A stretch of DNA of 32,659 bases, from positions 1-32,659 of the forward strand of contig VBAE01000085.1 in the NCBI GenBank assembly GCA_005882415.1. The letters run 5' to 3'. This document shows, piece after piece, positions 30,069-32,659 of this stretch (positions are counted from its first letter, which is position 1; each line of letters starts with the position of its first letter). Both the position numbers and the translations under genes were made by a program. Under the pieces are notes generated by a model that was not told where the DNA came from, did not search any database, and saw nothing but the letters and a program-made list of their open reading frames with translations. The DNA comes from Alphaproteobacteria bacterium. GTDB lineage: Bacteria; Pseudomonadota; Alphaproteobacteria; Sphingomonadales; Sphingomonadaceae.

Positions 30069-30716
30069 TCAGCTCGCCTTGCGCTTCTCCCCCGCGTCGG
30101 GACGGAGCCAGGCCATCAGCTCCTGGAAGGGGACGACCTGGTTGAAGGCGATCCCGCAAAAGCCGTCGCGCGACCAGCGGACCTGGCCGGCGAGCGGACG
30201 AAGCTTGTCGAGCGCGATCATCACCTGTGCGCCGACGGGGAGGGGAACGTCGCATTCGATCTTCACCCCGCCTTGCGAGATGTCGCAGGTGTTGACCCCG
30301 TAGACGTCGGACGCGATCCGGACGGTCGCCAGCCGGTCGACCTCGACCCGCGGCATTCGCGGCCGCCAGCCATTCTCCTGCAGGGACTGGCTGGCGAGCA
30401 TCTCCTCGACGTCGACCGCGCTGTCGAAGGCCACGCCGATGTTCGAATCGCGCGCCCAGATGATCGTGCCTTCGATCGGCTCCTCGCTCTTGAGCTCGAT
30501 CGACACCTTCTCGCCCGGGACGTGGCGGCAATAGACATGGGCCATGATCCCGCCGCCCGAGATGTTGCGGATCAGGCAGAGCTCGCGCCCGGCGGTCCCC
30601 ACGAGCGCGCCGACGCGCAGGATGGTGAGATGGCGCGCGTCGCGGCGCCGGTCCGGCGGCGGGGGCGCCTCCGCGGAGAAGGAGAAGGTGGTCTCCTCAT
30701 GTCTGTCGCCCGTCAC
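30069..30716 (-). CDS. Tandem PilZ-domain protein
   Basis: A 215-residue protein from a GTG (30716) eight bases behind GAGGAG. It holds two PilZ domains in a row. The first (about 23-105) has PDRRRDARHLTILRVGALVG, LCLIRNISGGGIMAHVY and IIWARDSNIGVAFD; the second (about 120-205) has RMPRVEVDRLATVRI, GVNTCDISQGGVKIECD and QVRWSRDGFCGIAFNQ. The first keeps the RxxxR and N-x-S-x-x-G c-di-GMP residues best; the second keeps D-x-S-x-x-G but its Arg motif is weaker, so it may be a non-binding partner domain. No output domain is attached. It ends six bases from the tRNA-Gly promoter. Confidence 0.88.
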   Translation of the reverse strand: MTGDRHEETTFSFSAEAPPPPDRRRDARHLTILRVGALVGTAGRELCLIRNISGGGIMAHVYCRHVPGEKVSIELKSEEPIEGTIIWARDSNIGVAFDSAVDVEEMLASQSLQENGWRPRMPRVEVDRLATVRIASDVYGVNTCDISQGGVKIECDVPLPVGAQVMIALDKLRPLAGQVRWSRDGFCGIAFNQVVPFQELMAWLRPDAGEKRKAS

Positions 30717-30901
30717 CCCGCCCACTCCTCGTTGCCGTTGAACCGGGCGGATGGCGCCGCCCAATCCCCAACCCATTCAATATAGACAGGAAGAGGTTTA
30801 AGAACGTCTTACGCCTATACTGTCTTTGCGCCCGGCCGCGGTCGTGAAGGGGCAGGGTGCGTTCACCGCTTGCTTACCAATATTGGCTAGTGCTCCTCCC
30901 T

Positions 30902-32230
30902 ATGAACGCGGAAAGCAGGATCGCGGCGGCCTCGCTGCATTACGACCCACGGCCCAAGTCGGCGGTGAGCAGCGGCGTCGGCCTCGCGGGCCTTGCCGGC
31001 CTCTTCGCCTGGGCGGCGGCGGCGCGGGCCTGGCACTTGGACGGCACCGGCCCGGCGACCCTCGCCTTCTTCGCCTGCGGCATTCCGATGATCCTCTGGT
31101 CGCTGTTCGTCGACAAGGTCCACAGGAGCCCGACCACGGGCATCGACTGGGCCGCCCCGCCGCGCCCGCTCAAGCAGTCGCTCGACTTGAGCTTCGTCAA
31201 GATCGCCGGCCTGTGGACGACCTGGGCGGTGATCGGCTTCGCTTATTGCGTCGCCCGCTGGTATTGGGACGGCGTCTATCTGTTCGCGATGCGGCTGTTC
31301 GCCTTGAGCGCGATCCCGCTGCTCGTCCTCTCCGTCCCTTATGTGATCTGGATCGACCGGCGCCTCAAGGAGCCGCGCGACGGCGCCTGGCAGTTCGGCC
31401 GGCTGATCGTCGGCCGCGGCAAGGATGTGAACCGGGAGCTCCTCTACGACCATTTCCGAAGCTGGACGATCAAGGCCTTCTTCCTGGCCTTCATGGTCGC
31501 GGTAGCGCCGGGCAATTGGTCCCAGACCATCGCTCCCGCCGCCGAGGAGATCGTCTCCAGCCCGATCCGGCTGACCCAATGGCTGATCGGGGCGATGTTC
31601 ATGATCGACATCACCATGGCGACGGTCGGCTATGTGCTGACGATGAAGCCGCTCGACAGCCACATCCGCTCCGCCAACCCTTATGCCGCCGGCTGGATGG
31701 CAGCCCTCATCTGCTACCCGCCCTTCGTGCTGATGGCCTCGGGCGGACCGCTCGATTACCATCCGGGGACGATGGGCGAGGGCGGCTGGACCTATTGGCT
31801 CGGCGCCTACCCGCTGCTGATGACCCTGTTCGCCTTCTTCATGATCGCTCTGACCGGCATCTACGCCTGGGCGACGGTGGCGTTCGGGATCCGCTTCTCC
31901 AACCTCACCCACCGCGGAATCCTCACCCACGGCCCCTACGCCTGGACCAAGCACCCGGCCTACGTCTCGAAGAACCTCTATTGGTGGCTTGCCACGCTCC
32001 CCTTCTTCGCCACCACCGGCAATCCGGTCGACATGATCCGCAACACGGTGGTGATGGGCCTCGTCACCGGCGTCTATTATTGGCGCGCGCGGACCGAGGA
32101 GCGCCACCTGATGGCGGACCCCGCCTATCGCGAATATGCCGCCTGGATGGACCGCAACGCCCCCATCCCCCGCCTGCTGCGCAAACTCCGCGGCGGGGGA
32201 GGAGCGCCGGAGGCCGTGCCGGCGGAATAA
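30902..32230 (+). CDS. Polytopic membrane protein with ICMT-like methyltransferase C-terminus
   Basis: A 442-residue integral membrane protein with about ten hydrophobic segments. The C-terminal fifth matches the isoprenylcysteine carboxyl methyltransferase / NnrU-like fold: HRGILTHGPYAWTKHPAYVS then KNLYWWLATLPFFA, and later YYWRARTEERHLMADPAYRE then YAAWMDRN. The H-G-P-Y-x-x-x-(R/K)HP and E-E-R-x-L motifs bind S-adenosylmethionine. Substrate is likely a lipid or small membrane-soluble thiol, not a prenylated protein (inference). The ATG at 30902 lacks a ribosome site; an in-frame GTG at 30857 has AAGGGG five bases ahead and would add 15 residues, so the start is open. Confidence 0.75.
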   Translation: MNAESRIAAASLHYDPRPKSAVSSGVGLAGLAGLFAWAAAARAWHLDGTGPATLAFFACGIPMILWSLFVDKVHRSPTTGIDWAAPPRPLKQSLDLSFVKIAGLWTTWAVIGFAYCVARWYWDGVYLFAMRLFALSAIPLLVLSVPYVIWIDRRLKEPRDGAWQFGRLIVGRGKDVNRELLYDHFRSWTIKAFFLAFMVAVAPGNWSQTIAPAAEEIVSSPIRLTQWLIGAMFMIDITMATVGYVLTMKPLDSHIRSANPYAAGWMAALICYPPFVLMASGGPLDYHPGTMGEGGWTYWLGAYPLLMTLFAFFMIALTGIYAWATVAFGIRFSNLTHRGILTHGPYAWTKHPAYVSKNLYWWLATLPFFATTGNPVDMIRNTVVMGLVTGVYYWRARTEERHLMADPAYREYAAWMDRNAPIPRLLRKLRGGGGAPEAVPAE

Positions 32231-32270
32231 GCGCGCGCGGTGCCTGGAGGAGGCGAGTGGCGCGAATGGC

Positions 32271-32290
32271 GTGAAAGTCGTGAAAGTCAC
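32271..32290. repeat. Short tandem repeat gtgaaagtc x2
   Basis: Two perfect 9-base copies (gtgaaagtc) followed by ac. Too short to assign a role; it lies 40 bases past the membrane protein gene. Confidence 0.6.
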
Positions 32291-32507
32291 ATGGATTCGC
32301 GGGGGGTACCCGCCTCCGGCGAGGCGTGACGGCGCACGAGACGGCCTTCGAAAAGGGCGATGGGGGCGCGTGAGTCGCTCATCCCGCAATGGTCTCACAC
32401 CTGCGAGGGTGTAGGAAAGTTCTTTCTTTGTTCCGTCTGCAAACGACGCAGTCGCTTCTTGCCTACAGCAATTTTGGGAAGGCGTTGTCCGAGGAAGCGG
32501 CACTGCA

Positions 32508-32640
32508 CCTTTGGTCTCTTTGGTGCTTTGGTGCTTTGGGTGAAACCGGCGCGGCCTGTGCCTCACCGCAGGCGTAAGCGACCTGAAACTAGGGCTGCAG
32601 TTTCACCCAAAGCACCAAAGGACCAAAGGAACCAAAGAGG
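32508..32640. repeat. Long imperfect inverted repeat with ctttggt units
   Basis: The left arm (32508-32546) is built of cctttggt/ctctttggtg/ctttggtg/ctttgggtgaaac; the right arm (32600-32640) is gtttcacccaaag-caccaaag-gaccaaag-gaaccaaagagg, its near complement. The innermost 21 positions pair perfectly; further out the unit spacing differs by one or two bases. The 53-base middle is not repetitive. A palindromic intergenic element with internal tandem units. Confidence 0.8.
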
Positions 32641-32659
32641 CCGAGCGGGAAAACAAGCC

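Larger units (their letters stand above)
32231..32659. other. Noncoding, repeat-rich end of window
   Basis: No convincing gene. It holds a tandem repeat gtgaaagtcgtgaaagtc (32271-32288), a cggggggtacccgcc stretch and a large inverted repeat (32508-32640). The short frames here lack ribosome sites and family features. Confidence 0.6.

Noticed and set aside
1-32659. CRISPR array, insertion sequence or prophage
   Set aside because: No regularly spaced repeats, transposase motifs or phage structural genes were found on either strand; the repeats present are isolated palindromic elements.

Overview
The window (about 32.7 kb, high GC) looks like chromosomal DNA of a sphingomonad alphaproteobacterium (Sphingomonadales). 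The evidence is gene content and order: cpoB/ybgF, a RodZ-like HTH protein, ptsP, lysC, lysA and ubiG; uppP next to an NDUFA9-like reductase; the tiny MAKGQVRG-type protein with a SANT-like protein and DUF3297; an adrenodoxin-type ferredoxin; and abundant short palindromic repeats of a kind common in this order. Assignments rest on reading the sequence and family knowledge; no database search was run.

Layout. (1) 1-10198, mostly minus strand: cpoB, rodZ-like, ptsP, a broken DUF885 gene, then a plus-strand MazE/AbrB-PIN toxin-antitoxin pair that ends against lysA-lysC-nitronate monooxygenase. (2) 10259-14843: ubiG and a glutathione S-transferase converge on a perfect 16-bp palindrome that carries both stop codons. 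These are followed by two secreted proteins (one DUF2059), uppP and an NDUFA9-like reductase. (3) 14945-18468: tRNA-Leu(CAG), then a compact accessory locus: a split minus-strand SLOG-like gene, then a tightly overlapping plus-strand operon of an alpha/beta hydrolase, a helical-repeat/trypsin-like protease fusion and a small membrane protein. (4) 18465-21305, minus: LysR, two tiny genes, DUF3297 and a cysteine-desulfurase-like aminotransferase, several joined by TGATG overlaps. (5) 21394-23375: azoR-like, gst and pirin operon, divergent from the LysR gene and ended by a strong terminator. (6) 23519-30716: DUF6894, PilZ, AlkA-type glycosylase, ferredoxin, a lipoprotein, a SpoU methyltransferase, tRNA-Tyr, a WD40 beta-propeller protein, a structured intergenic stretch, tRNA-Gly and a tandem-PilZ protein. 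(7) 30902-32659: a polytopic membrane protein with an ICMT-like C-terminus, then repeat-rich noncoding DNA.

How it works together. The core genes serve lysine biosynthesis (lysA, lysC), nitrogen PTS signalling (ptsP), envelope maintenance (cpoB, rodZ, uppP), quinone synthesis (ubiG) and redox or electrophile defence (azoR, gst, pirin under a LysR regulator). Two themes stand out. The first is the hydrolase-protease-membrane operon beside tRNA-Leu, which resembles bacterial conflict or cell-suicide modules and is the best candidate for an undescribed system. The second is that three non-core genes (DUF885, PIN toxin, SLOG-like) each look as if a block of roughly 25-50 codons has been lost, two of them with a frameshift, while the housekeeping genes are intact.
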